From Bacillota bacterium (lineage in GTDB: Bacteria; Bacillota; Clostridia; Lachnospirales; Lachnospiraceae): a DNA stretch of 44,417 nt. Made by a program: the position numbers and the translations under genes. The stretch lies in assembly GCA_023420085.1 (NCBI GenBank), contig JAEZWQ010000004.1, positions 1-44,417 on the forward strand, given 5' to 3'. The notes beneath the pieces are model-generated. The model saw only the letters and a list, made by a program, of their open reading frames with translations. It did not search any database and was not told the origin of the DNA. Position 1 is the stretch's first letter. Each line of letters starts with the position of its first letter. This document shows, one piece after another, positions 8,614 to 16,931 of the stretch.

Positions 8614-8622
8614 ATACACATA

Positions 8623-8649
8623 TTAGCACTCGATATAAATGAGTGCTAA
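8623..8649 (+). promoter_or_regulatory. CIRCE operator (HrcA binding site)
   Basis: A perfect TTAGCACTC-N9-GAGTGCTAA inverted repeat. HrcA binds this at normal temperature and represses the dnaK operon; this is established for Bacillota. It lies immediately downstream of the promoter, in the leader of hrcA. Confidence 0.98.
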
Positions 8650-8665
8650 TAAGAAAAGAGGTATT

Positions 8666-9727
8666 ATGAGTATAGAAGGGAGAAAGCTAAAGATTCTAAA
8701 TATTATCATTGAGAACTATATGCAAACTGGAGAACCGGTAGGATCTAGAACAATATCTAAGCATCCTGAATTGAATATAAGTTCTGCTACAGTTAGAAAT
8801 GAAATGGCTGATTTAGAAGAAATGGGCTTCATTACTCAGCCTCATACGTCTGCAGGAAGGATACCTACTGATTTAGGATATAGATATTATGTAGATAACC
8901 TTCTTAGACAAAGGTACAATGATTTAATGTTTAGACAAGATGAATTAAAAAGAAGAGAAGAGGATATAGAATTAAAATCGAAGATATTAGATGATAAATT
9001 TAACCAACTTGAAAAAATTTTACATAATTTAGCTAATAGATTAGCTGATAGTACAAATTATACAACTTTAATAACAGCACCAAGTTTACAAACAAAAATT
9101 AAGTTTATTCAAATTTCTAAATTAGATGAGTATAAATTAATTATTGTGTGCGTTACTGAAGGAAATATAATAAAAAATCAGATTATTAATATTAATGATG
9201 TAATTAAGGACGAAGAAATATTAAAGCTTAATTTATTATTTAATACAACATTAACTGGAACAAATATTGATAATATTAGCCTTTCTGATATCAAGAGAAT
9301 ACAATTACAAGCACCAAAATTTAGTGATCTAATTTCATTCATTATTGAAAAAATTATTGATATTTTTTTAATAGATGAGGATTTAGAGATATATACTGGT
9401 GGAACAACTAATATATTAAAATATCCAGAATTAAGTCAAACTAATAATTTACAAGCATTGCTAACAGAAATAGTTGAAAAAAATGAATTATCAAAACTTA
9501 TGGCTAATTCCGATGCAAGGGATGGTGAAATTCAGGTTTATATAGGAAATGAAAATAAGATATCATATTTAAATGATTGTAGTGTAGTTACAATGAATTT
9601 TGATTTAGATGACGGAGTAAGGAGTACTATTGGTATAATAGGGCCTAAAAGAATGGACTATGATAAAGTGCTACGTAATCTGGAAGCTCTAAGGTATCAG
9701 ATAAGAAAGATATTTGAAGATAGGTAG
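8666..9727 (+). CDS. hrcA: Heat-inducible transcription repressor HrcA
   Basis: A 353-aa repressor that binds CIRCE and is kept active by GroEL. The N-terminal winged helix is visible (GEPVGSRTISKHPELNISSATVRNEM shortened here: GEPVGSRTI, SSATVRNEMADLE), followed by QPHTSAGRIPTDLGYR and the C-terminal HrcA dimer/regulatory region ending in RYQIRKIFEDR. An ATG at 8639 lies within the CIRCE right arm and has no ribosome-binding site; AAGAGG precedes the ATG at 8666 (MSIEGRK), which I take as the start. First gene of the operon and autoregulated through CIRCE. The residues around 200-230 are unusually asparagine- and isoleucine-rich, matching local AT content. Confidence 0.96.
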   Translation: MSIEGRKLKILNIIIENYMQTGEPVGSRTISKHPELNISSATVRNEMADLEEMGFITQPHTSAGRIPTDLGYRYYVDNLLRQRYNDLMFRQDELKRREEDIELKSKILDDKFNQLEKILHNLANRLADSTNYTTLITAPSLQTKIKFIQISKLDEYKLIIVCVTEGNIIKNQIININDVIKDEEILKLNLLFNTTLTGTNIDNISLSDIKRIQLQAPKFSDLISFIIEKIIDIFLIDEDLEIYTGGTTNILKYPELSQTNNLQALLTEIVEKNELSKLMANSDARDGEIQVYIGNENKISYLNDCSVVTMNFDLDDGVRSTIGIIGPKRMDYDKVLRNLEALRYQIRKIFEDR

Positions 9728-9736
9728 GTGTAGATT

Positions 9737-10345
9737 TTGAATAAGAATAATAATGACATTGATATAGAGACTATTGATAATAACGTAGAATCAACAGAAG
9801 ATAAAGGTAATGTATCTGATAATAATATAGATGGTAATAATGATAAAAATGATATTACTGAAAATCTTGAAAATGATGAAAATAATCTTGATGAAGTCGA
9901 TAAAGTTGATGAAGTTGAATCAAAGTATAATGAAATTTTAGATAAGTATCAAAGGCTTATGGCTGAATTTGATAATTATAGAAAAAGAAATGAAAAAGAA
10001 AAATCAGATATGTATGATTATGGAATGACAAATGCAATTTCAAAAATTTTACCAATTATTGATAATTTTGAAAGAGGAATTGCTAACATACCTGAAGAAA
10101 TGAAGAATGAAGCAATTAATAATGGATTTATAAAAATTTATGATCAATTTATTTCAACATTGGATTCTATGAATGTAAAACCTATAGATGCTCTTGATAA
10201 AGAGTTTGATCCTAATTTTCATAATGCAGTAATGCATGATGAAGATGATACTAAGGGAGAAAATATAATTGTAGAAGAGCTTCAAAAAGGATATACATAT
10301 AAAGATAAAGTTATAAGATATAGCATGGTAAAGGTAGTAAATTAG
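9737..10345 (+). CDS. grpE: Nucleotide exchange factor GrpE
   Basis: GrpE releases ADP from DnaK in the chaperone cycle. The 202-aa protein starts with a disordered, Asp/Asn/Glu-rich tail of about 60 residues, then a long coiled coil (NEILDKYQRLMAEFDNYRKR) and the C-terminal beta domain ending in YTYKDKVIRYSMVKVVN, which holds the signature. No ATG is available before the coiled coil; a TTG at 9737, preceded by AGGTAGG-like sequence, is the probable start. It follows hrcA by 9 bases and precedes dnaK by 9. Confidence 0.95.
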   Translation: MNKNNNDIDIETIDNNVESTEDKGNVSDNNIDGNNDKNDITENLENDENNLDEVDKVDEVESKYNEILDKYQRLMAEFDNYRKRNEKEKSDMYDYGMTNAISKILPIIDNFERGIANIPEEMKNEAINNGFIKIYDQFISTLDSMNVKPIDALDKEFDPNFHNAVMHDEDDTKGENIIVEELQKGYTYKDKVIRYSMVKVVN

Positions 10346-10354
10346 GAGGGAATT

Positions 10355-12217
10355 ATGAGTAAAATTATTGGAATCGATTTAGGAACAACAAATTCATGTG
10401 TAGCAGTAATGGAAGGTGGAAAACCTGAAGTTATAGCAAACGTAGAAGGTGCAAGAACAACTCCTTCAATTGTAGCATTTTCAAAAACTGGGGAAAGACT
10501 TGTTGGTGAACCAGCAAAAAGACAGGCTGTTACAAATGCCGATAGAACAGTATCTTCAATAAAGAGACATATGGGAAGTGAGTATAAAGTAAGTATTGAT
10601 GATAAATCTTATTCTCCACAAGAAATATCAGCAATGGTTTTACAAAAACTAAAGGCTGATGCAGAAGCATTTTTGGGAGAAAAGGTAACAGAAGCAGTAA
10701 TTACTGTACCTGCTTATTTTAATGATGCTCAAAGACAAGCAACAAAAGATGCTGGTAAAATAGCAGGATTGGATGTTAAGAGAATTATTAATGAACCAAC
10801 TGCAGCAGCTTTAGCGTATGGACTTGATAATGAAAAAGAACAAAAAATAATGGTTTATGATTTAGGTGGTGGTACGTTTGACGTTTCAATCATTGATATT
10901 GGAGATGGAGTTATTGAGGTATTAGCTACATCTGGAAATAATAAGCTAGGTGGAGATGATTTTGATAATAAGATTACTGAATATATGATTCAGGATTTCA
11001 AAACAAAAGAAGGCGTAGACTTATCAAGTGATAAAATGGCAATGCAAAGACTAAAAGAGGCTGCTGAAAAAGCTAAGAAAGAGTTATCAACAGCAACAAC
11101 TACAAATATTAATTTACCATTTATTACTGCAACAGCAGAAGGTCCAAAGCATTTTGATATGAACTTAACAAGAGCTAAGTTTGATGAATTGACTCATAAC
11201 CTAGTAGAAGCAACAGTTGAACCTGTACAAAATGCAATGAGAGATGCTGGACTTACAAATTCAGATATAAATAAGGTATTATTAGTTGGTGGATCAACTC
11301 GTATTCCTGCAGTACAAGAAAGAGTAAAACAATTATTAGGACAAGAGCCATCAAAAACTCTTAATCCGGATGAATGTGTTGCAATTGGAGCTTCAATACA
11401 AGGTGGTAAACTTGCTGGTGATGAAGGAGCTGGAGATATACTATTGCTAGACGTTACACCACTATCTTTAAGTATTGAAACTATGGGAGGTATTTCTACT
11501 AGACTAATTGAAAGAAATACTACTATACCAACAAAGAAGAGTCAAGTATTCTCAACAGCTACTGATAATCAGACAGCAGTTGATATACATGTTTTACAAG
11601 GAGAAAGGGAATTTGCTAGAGATAATAAATCACTAGGTCAATTTAGATTAGATGGTATAGCTCCAGCAAGGAGAGGTATTCCTCAAATAGAAGTAACATT
11701 TGATATAGATGCAAATGGTATTGTTAATGTTTCAGCTAAGGATTTAGGTACAGGAAAAGAACAACATATAACTATTACAGCTGGTTCAAATATGTCAGAA
11801 GAAGATATAGAAAAGGCTGTAAAAGAAGCAAAAGAGTTTGAAGCACAGGATAAAAAACGTAAAGAAGGTGTTGATTTACGTAATGAAATAGATTCACTTG
11901 TATTCCAAGTAGAAAAAACTGTTGAAGATCTAGGAGATAAGGTAGATGCTTCTGAAAAGGAACAGTTACAAAAAGAAATAGATAAGATGAAAGAATTAGT
12001 TAATTCTACAAATATTGAAAATTTATCTGATGATGATGTTGCTAAGCTTAGAGAAGGTAAAGAAAATTTCTTAAAGGCATCACAACCAATATTTGAAAAG
12101 ATGTATGCTAATGCACAAAGTCAAGCTCAAGCTCAATCAAATCCACAACCTGAACAAAATCAGGCTGAGACTAGTCAAAATGATGATGTAGTTGATGGAG
12201 AGTATAGAGAGGTTTAA
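10355..12217 (+). CDS. dnaK: Chaperone protein DnaK (Hsp70)
   Basis: ATP-driven Hsp70 chaperone, 620 aa. The ATPase domain shows IGIDLGTTNSCVAVMEGG at the N-terminus, YDLGGGTFDVSI near 168 and VLLVGGSTRIPAVQ near 310; the hydrophobic linker DILLLDVTPLSL precedes the substrate-binding domain, and the lid ends in a Gln/Ala/Asn-rich tail with VVDGEYREV. AGGAGGG precedes the ATG. It is in the CIRCE-controlled operon and works with GrpE and DnaJ encoded on either side. Confidence 0.99.
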   Translation: MSKIIGIDLGTTNSCVAVMEGGKPEVIANVEGARTTPSIVAFSKTGERLVGEPAKRQAVTNADRTVSSIKRHMGSEYKVSIDDKSYSPQEISAMVLQKLKADAEAFLGEKVTEAVITVPAYFNDAQRQATKDAGKIAGLDVKRIINEPTAAALAYGLDNEKEQKIMVYDLGGGTFDVSIIDIGDGVIEVLATSGNNKLGGDDFDNKITEYMIQDFKTKEGVDLSSDKMAMQRLKEAAEKAKKELSTATTTNINLPFITATAEGPKHFDMNLTRAKFDELTHNLVEATVEPVQNAMRDAGLTNSDINKVLLVGGSTRIPAVQERVKQLLGQEPSKTLNPDECVAIGASIQGGKLAGDEGAGDILLLDVTPLSLSIETMGGISTRLIERNTTIPTKKSQVFSTATDNQTAVDIHVLQGEREFARDNKSLGQFRLDGIAPARRGIPQIEVTFDIDANGIVNVSAKDLGTGKEQHITITAGSNMSEEDIEKAVKEAKEFEAQDKKRKEGVDLRNEIDSLVFQVEKTVEDLGDKVDASEKEQLQKEIDKMKELVNSTNIENLSDDDVAKLREGKENFLKASQPIFEKMYANAQSQAQAQSNPQPEQNQAETSQNDDVVDGEYREV

Positions 12218-12226
12218 TATATAAAT

Positions 12227-12270
12227 AAGTATAACTATAGCTATAGTGTAACTTGGCTATAGTTATACTT
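12227..12270 (+). other. Long hairpin between dnaK and dnaJ
   Basis: A perfect 15-bp stem (12227-12241 with 12256-12270) and a 14-base loop fill the 69-base gap between dnaK and dnaJ. No U-run follows (TTGATAAAGG), so transcription probably continues. It may protect the 3' end of processed dnaK mRNA or dampen dnaJ expression. Confidence 0.7.
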
Positions 12271-12286
12271 TTGATAAAGGAGTATT

Positions 12287-13390
12287 ATGGCTAGTAAAAG
12301 AGATTACTATGAAATATTGGGTGTTGCTAAGGGAGCAAGCCAAGATGAAATAAAAAAAGCTTATAGAAAATTGGCTAAGAAATACCATCCTGATTCAAAT
12401 CCAGGAGATAAAGAAGCCGAGAAAAATTTCAAGGAAGCATCAGAAGCCTATGCAATATTATCAGATCCTGAAAAGAAACAAAATTATGATAGATTTGGTC
12501 ATGCAGCATTTGAAAGTGGTGGACCAAATGCTGGATATCACTTTAACATGGATGATATTGACTTAGGTGATATATTTGGAAGTTTTTTTGGTGGAGGAGG
12601 ATTTTCTGACTTTTTTGGGGGAGGATTTAGAAGTGGAAGATCTAATCCAAATGCGCCAAGAAGGGGTAAACACGTTCAAATAGTTACTAATATAAGTTTT
12701 GAAGATTCGGTAAAAGGTACAACAAAGAATATAGAATTGAAGATGAAGGAAGTTTGTCATACCTGTAATGGAAGTGGTTGTAAACCTGGAACTCATCCAG
12801 AAACTTGTGATCAATGTGGTGGAAAGGGTCAAGTTGTCTTTACGCAAGATACAATGTTTGGTAGGGTTCAAAATGTGCAAACTTGTCCTAAGTGTAATGG
12901 AACAGGAAAAATTATTAAAGAAAAATGTAGTACCTGTAATGGAAGTGGATATGAATTTAAACCAACAAAAATTGAAATTAATATTCCAGCAGGAATAGAT
13001 GATGGTCAGACAATTGTGCTTGAAGGCAAGGGAGAACCTGGTGTAAATGGTGGACCTAGAGGAGATTTACATGTTCATGTAAATGTAGCTAGAGATCCAA
13101 AATTTATAAGACGTGGTAATGATATATTTACTTCAATCTCAATTTCTTATCCAACGGCAGTACTTGGAGGAGAAATAAAGGTAAAGACCGTTCATGGAGA
13201 TGTAATATATAAGGTTATGCCTGGAACGCAGACAGGAACGAAGGTAAGACTTAAATCAAAGGGCATGCCTAATGTTCATGGTAGTGGAAAAGGTGACCAT
13301 TATGTAACACTTGTTGTAGCAGTTCCTAAAGAAGTAAGTAGGGAACAAAAAGAACTTCTTGAAAAATTAGAATCAACACTAAAAAAATAG
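12287..13390 (+). CDS. dnaJ: Chaperone protein DnaJ (Hsp40)
   Basis: Co-chaperone that stimulates DnaK ATPase, 367 aa. The J-domain (about 5-70) holds the HPD motif in KKYHPDSNPG; a Gly/Phe-rich region follows (about 80-125); the zinc domain has the four repeats CHTCNGSG, CDQCGGKG, CPKCNGTG and CSTCNGSG; the C-terminal client-binding domains follow. AAAGGAG precedes the ATG at 12287. It is the last heat-shock gene of the operon; no obvious terminator follows before the rpmF promoter. Confidence 0.98.
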   Translation: MASKRDYYEILGVAKGASQDEIKKAYRKLAKKYHPDSNPGDKEAEKNFKEASEAYAILSDPEKKQNYDRFGHAAFESGGPNAGYHFNMDDIDLGDIFGSFFGGGGFSDFFGGGFRSGRSNPNAPRRGKHVQIVTNISFEDSVKGTTKNIELKMKEVCHTCNGSGCKPGTHPETCDQCGGKGQVVFTQDTMFGRVQNVQTCPKCNGTGKIIKEKCSTCNGSGYEFKPTKIEINIPAGIDDGQTIVLEGKGEPGVNGGPRGDLHVHVNVARDPKFIRRGNDIFTSISISYPTAVLGGEIKVKTVHGDVIYKVMPGTQTGTKVRLKSKGMPNVHGSGKGDHYVTLVVAVPKEVSREQKELLEKLESTLKK

Positions 13391-13400
13391 TATAAATTCA

Positions 13401-13428
13401 TTGACAAAATAAATACATATGCTATACT
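13401..13428 (+). promoter_or_regulatory. Promoter of rpmF
   Basis: TTGACA (13401-13406), 16-base spacer and TATACT (13423-13428), just after the dnaJ stop. It gives rpmF transcription independent of the heat-shock operon. Confidence 0.8.
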
Positions 13429-13458
13429 ATCTATTGGTAATGAGGAGGTGGAAATAGT

Positions 13459-13638
13459 ATGTCTATTTGTCCAAAGAATAAATCTTCAAAAGCTAGAAGA
13501 GATAAAAGAAGAGCAAATTGGAAAATGTCAGTTCCTAATCTAGTACCTTGCAGCAAATGTGGTGAGCTAATGATGCCACATAGAGTTTGTAAGAACTGTG
13601 GAACATACAATAAGAAAGAAATAATAACAGTAGAATAA
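13459..13638 (+). CDS. rpmF: 50S ribosomal protein L32
   Basis: A 59-aa basic protein of the large ribosomal subunit. The N-terminal part MSICPKNKSSKARRDKRRAN is the L32 signature (usually MAVPKxKxSKxRR), and a zinc ribbon CSKC...CKNC spans 31-47. GAGGAGGTG lies upstream of the ATG. In many Bacillota rpmF follows a DUF177/YceD gene; here it stands alone behind dnaJ with its own promoter and terminator. Identity is secure from length and motifs. Confidence 0.95.
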   Translation: MSICPKNKSSKARRDKRRANWKMSVPNLVPCSKCGELMMPHRVCKNCGTYNKKEIITVE

Positions 13639-13665
13639 ATTATTATATCTGTTTAGCTAAACATG

Positions 13666-13706
13666 GCTATATATAGTTTTTACTATGTATGGCTTTTATT
13701 TTTTTG
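13666..13706 (+). terminator. Terminator of rpmF
   Basis: A 12-bp stem with two G-U pairs (13666-13677 with 13682-13693) is followed by TTTTATTTTTTT. Confidence 0.85.
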
Positions 13707-14303
13707 TTCTATAATATTTAGTGTTGGATTTTGATTATTAGAATATATTAGTATGATATTTTTATTTTTAAGAGTTCCAATAATTTTAGAAATTGTGTAT
13801 TAACATCAAAAAGGATAATGTAGGATAGATAAGAAGCATATAGTTGAATAGATGTAATATTATGACTATAAAAATTGTCTGTAAAAGAAATAAATAAAAA
13901 ATATAATAATAAATAATATATAAAGTGGAGATTTAGGAGTAATTATCCATTTAAACTTTCAATATTTCAGAGTATACCAATGGAAAAATGTCACAACAGT
14001 TGTTGATAAAGAGTTATTTTTAAAATAATAAAAATATTAAAACGTATTTTGCTATGTAGCAATTAATAACATAAAATCAATGAATAATATATTAAAACGA
14101 TAAACAGTTAATGCGACAAAATGTAATGTCAATATAAAAAAAACTGATTTTTTTTTGTATATAACGTATAAGTTTATAAAAAATAAATATAGGAAATTTA
14201 TGCAAAACATATATAAATATGGTCATAATTTGTACATATAACTATGTTGAATTTGGATAAGATAAAGTTTAATATAAAGGTATAGATTTTAGGAGGAGAT
14301 TTT
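13707..14303 (+). other. AT-rich 600-base intergenic region upstream of mglB
   Basis: No gene is seen on either strand. The stretch is extremely AT-rich. AAAACGTATTTT near 14041 is a CG-centred partial dyad of the kind bound by LacI/GalR-type repressors, and TTAAAACG recurs near 14094. ACATA-N4-TATGT at 14234-14247 abuts the -35 box of mglB. The size suggests a regulatory region or the remains of a lost gene; nothing firmer can be said. Confidence 0.4.
14247..14275 (+). promoter_or_regulatory. Promoter of the mgl operon
   Basis: TTGAAT (14247-14252), 17-base spacer and TAATAT (14270-14275). The start point would lie near 14283, 20 bases before the mglB ATG. The dyad at 14234-14247 touches the -35 box and could be an operator. 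Confidence 0.65.
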
Positions 14304-15359
14304 ATGTTTAAGAAAAAAATTGCATTATTCTTAGCAATGGCTCTTACTGTAACTGCCTTTGCTGGTTGTGGAAAGAAAGAGGACGGAAAAACAACTGGAG
14401 GGGATGATAAAAAAACTACTACTAGTGCTAAAAAAATCGGTGTATTCTTCTTTGATTTTAATGATACATACTTATCATCAGTAAGAAAACAGTTAGAAGA
14501 GCTTGATCAAAAAGACAATGATGTAGAATTTTCTTACTTTGACTCACAAAATGACCAAGGTAAACAAAATGATGCTATTGATGGTCAATTGGATAAGCTT
14601 GATGCATTCCTTGTTAACTTAACTGATACAGGAGCTGCTGAAAATGTTTTATCTAAAATTAAACCAACTGGAAAACCAGTAATACTATTTAATAGAGAGC
14701 CAGAAAATATTGATTCATATAAAGTATATGATAAGGCTAAGTTCGTAGGAACTAAAATTGAAGAAGCTGGTATACTTCAAGGTGAATTAATTGCTGAATA
14801 TTGGAATAATAGTCAAGGTAAAGCAGATAGAAATGGTAATGGAAAACTTGACTATGTGCTTCTACATGGTGGTTTAGATAATGCTGAAGCTATTGCAAGA
14901 AGTAAATTTGCTGTTGATACTTTAAAACAAAAAGGTATCGAAGTTAACGAACTTGCTCAACAAATCGCTCAATGGAAAACAAATTTAGCTCAAGAAGCTG
15001 TTGAAGCTTGGTTAGCAAATAATGATAAAAATATTGATATAGTTATTTCTAACAATGATGGTATGGCTATTGGAGCTATAAATGCTCTTAAAGCTCATGG
15101 ATATAATGCAGATAAAAATGATTATGCTAAATATATCGCAGTATTCGGAGTTGATGCTACAGAAGAAGCTAAGAGTGCTATAAAAGATGGTACTATGGTT
15201 GGTACTGTTAAACAAGACAATGTGGAAATGGCTAAGTGCTTATTTGAACTTGGAAAAAATGCAGCTAATGGAAAAGATTATTTAGAAGGAACAACTTATA
15301 AATATGATGATTCTGGATTTGCTGTACGTATTCCATATCAAAAATATTTAGGTGAATAA
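14304..15359 (+). CDS. mglB: Galactose/methyl-galactoside-binding lipoprotein
   Basis: Solute-binding protein of an ABC sugar importer, 351 aa, anchored outside the membrane. The N-terminal signal MFKKKIALFLAMALTVTAF ends in a lipobox with Cys22 (FAGC). The periplasmic-binding-protein type 1 fold follows (KKIGVFFFDFNDTYLSS, then FLVNLTDTGAA). KADRNGNGKLDYVLLHG near 170 resembles the calcium-binding loop that distinguishes galactose/glucose-binding proteins, and DIVISNNDGMAIGAI is the hinge-region match. GGAGGAG precedes the ATG. It is followed by a hairpin and by mglA and mglC. Galactose as substrate is supported by the downstream galactokinase. Confidence 0.9.
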   Translation: MFKKKIALFLAMALTVTAFAGCGKKEDGKTTGGDDKKTTTSAKKIGVFFFDFNDTYLSSVRKQLEELDQKDNDVEFSYFDSQNDQGKQNDAIDGQLDKLDAFLVNLTDTGAAENVLSKIKPTGKPVILFNREPENIDSYKVYDKAKFVGTKIEEAGILQGELIAEYWNNSQGKADRNGNGKLDYVLLHGGLDNAEAIARSKFAVDTLKQKGIEVNELAQQIAQWKTNLAQEAVEAWLANNDKNIDIVISNNDGMAIGAINALKAHGYNADKNDYAKYIAVFGVDATEEAKSAIKDGTMVGTVKQDNVEMAKCLFELGKNAANGKDYLEGTTYKYDDSGFAVRIPYQKYLGE

Positions 15360-15368
15360 TTAGTTTAT

Positions 15369-15399
15369 ATTAAAGACCACACTTGTTGTGGTCTTTAAT
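15369..15399 (+). other. Hairpin between mglB and mglA
   Basis: A perfect 13-bp stem (15369-15381 with 15387-15399) with a 5-base loop and only a short T-rich end. Hairpins after binding-protein genes commonly act as partial terminators or 3'-end protectors so that binding protein is made in excess over the transporter. Confidence 0.75.
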
Positions 15400-15425
15400 T
15401 GTTAATAGAATTTGGAGAGACACAT

Positions 15426-16922
15426 ATGAGTGAATATTTACTAGAAATAAAAGATCTGTCTAAATCATTTCCTGGAGTTAAGGCTTTAGATAAAGTTAAA
15501 TTACAAATTAGACCTGGAACTGTACATGCTTTAATGGGGGAAAATGGTGCAGGAAAATCTACTCTTATGAAATGCCTTTTTGGAATATATAAAAAGGATG
15601 AAGGTGAAATTATATTTGAGGGCAATAAAGTTGATTTTGCATCTCCCAAAGATGCATTAAATAATGGAGTTGCAATGGTTCATCAAGAGTTGAATCAAGT
15701 TATGATGCGTCCTGTAATGGAGAATATGATGCTTGGTCGTTTCCCTAAAAAATTTGGATTATTTATTGATTCTAAAAAGATGTATGATTTTACAAAAGAT
15801 GCATTTAGAGAACTTGATCTCGATATCGACCCTAAGAGAATAACAGAAACATTAAGTGTATCCGAAAGACAAATGATTGAAATAGCTAATGCAGTTAGTT
15901 ATAACGCTAAAATATTGATTTTAGATGAACCTACAAGTTCGTTGACAGATCAAGAGGTTAATATTCTTTTTAACGTTATAAATAAATTGAAGGCTAGAGG
16001 AATGGGAATAGTTTATATTTCTCATAAAATGGATGAAATCATGAGGATTGCTGATGATGTAACAGTATTTCGTGATGGTAAATATATTGGTACAGAGAGA
16101 AAAGAAAATTTAACAACTGCAAAAATTATTAGCATGATGGTAGGTAGAGAACTAAGTAATCTTTATCCTCCAAAAACTAACAAGGTAGGAGAGGTATTAA
16201 TGGAAGTTAAGAATCTTTCTGGTAAATATAAACCTTGTGTAGAAAATGTAAGTTTTGAATTAAAAAAAGGTGAGATACTTGGTATTGCAGGGCTTGTTGG
16301 GGCAGGTCGATCAGAGTTACTTCAAACTTTATTTGGATATAATACTATGGCAGAAGGGGAAATAATTGTTAATGGTAAAAAGATTAATAATTCAAATCCT
16401 GAAAAAGCTATACGTAATAAGTTTGCATTATTAACGGAGGAACGAAGGAATACAGGTATTTTCCCATTACTTGATATAAAAGAAAATTCTGTAATTGCTA
16501 ATTTAAAATCTTATAAGCGATATGGATATTTAAGCAACCATTTAATGGTAAAGGATACTAAGCAAGTAATAGATGGAATGAAGGTTAAAACACCTTCTCA
16601 AAAAACAAAGATAGAGTCATTATCAGGAGGAAATCAACAGAAGGTTATTTTTGGTAGATGGCTTTTAACGCAACCAGACATACTTTTACTTGATGAACCA
16701 ACTAGAGGTATAGATGTTGGAGCAAAGTATGAAATTTATCAGCTTATATTAGATTTGGTTAATGAGGATAAAAGTGTAATAATGGTTTCATCTGAATTGC
16801 CAGAGCTAATTGGAATGTGCGATAGAATTATAGTAATGAGTAATTATAAAAAAGCTGGAGAACTTACCAGAGATGAATTTGATCAAGAAAAAATTCTTGA
16901 GGTAGCTACAAAGTATCTATAG
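15426..16922 (+). CDS. mglA: Galactoside ABC transporter ATP-binding protein
   Basis: A 498-aa double ATPase of the sugar ABC importer family (MglA/RbsA). The first nucleotide-binding domain has Walker A GENGAGKST, the signature LSVSERQMIEIA and Walker B ILILDEPTSSLT; the second has the degenerate Walker A GLVGAGRSE, the signature LSGGNQQKV and ILLLDEPTRGID. A TTG at 15399 extends the frame upstream, but GGAGAG sits properly before the ATG at 15426, which is the start chosen. It follows mglB and is 9 bases before mglC. Confidence 0.95.
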   Translation: MSEYLLEIKDLSKSFPGVKALDKVKLQIRPGTVHALMGENGAGKSTLMKCLFGIYKKDEGEIIFEGNKVDFASPKDALNNGVAMVHQELNQVMMRPVMENMMLGRFPKKFGLFIDSKKMYDFTKDAFRELDLDIDPKRITETLSVSERQMIEIANAVSYNAKILILDEPTSSLTDQEVNILFNVINKLKARGMGIVYISHKMDEIMRIADDVTVFRDGKYIGTERKENLTTAKIISMMVGRELSNLYPPKTNKVGEVLMEVKNLSGKYKPCVENVSFELKKGEILGIAGLVGAGRSELLQTLFGYNTMAEGEIIVNGKKINNSNPEKAIRNKFALLTEERRNTGIFPLLDIKENSVIANLKSYKRYGYLSNHLMVKDTKQVIDGMKVKTPSQKTKIESLSGGNQQKVIFGRWLLTQPDILLLDEPTRGIDVGAKYEIYQLILDLVNEDKSVIMVSSELPELIGMCDRIIVMSNYKKAGELTRDEFDQEKILEVATKYL

Positions 16923-16931
16923 GAGGACAAG

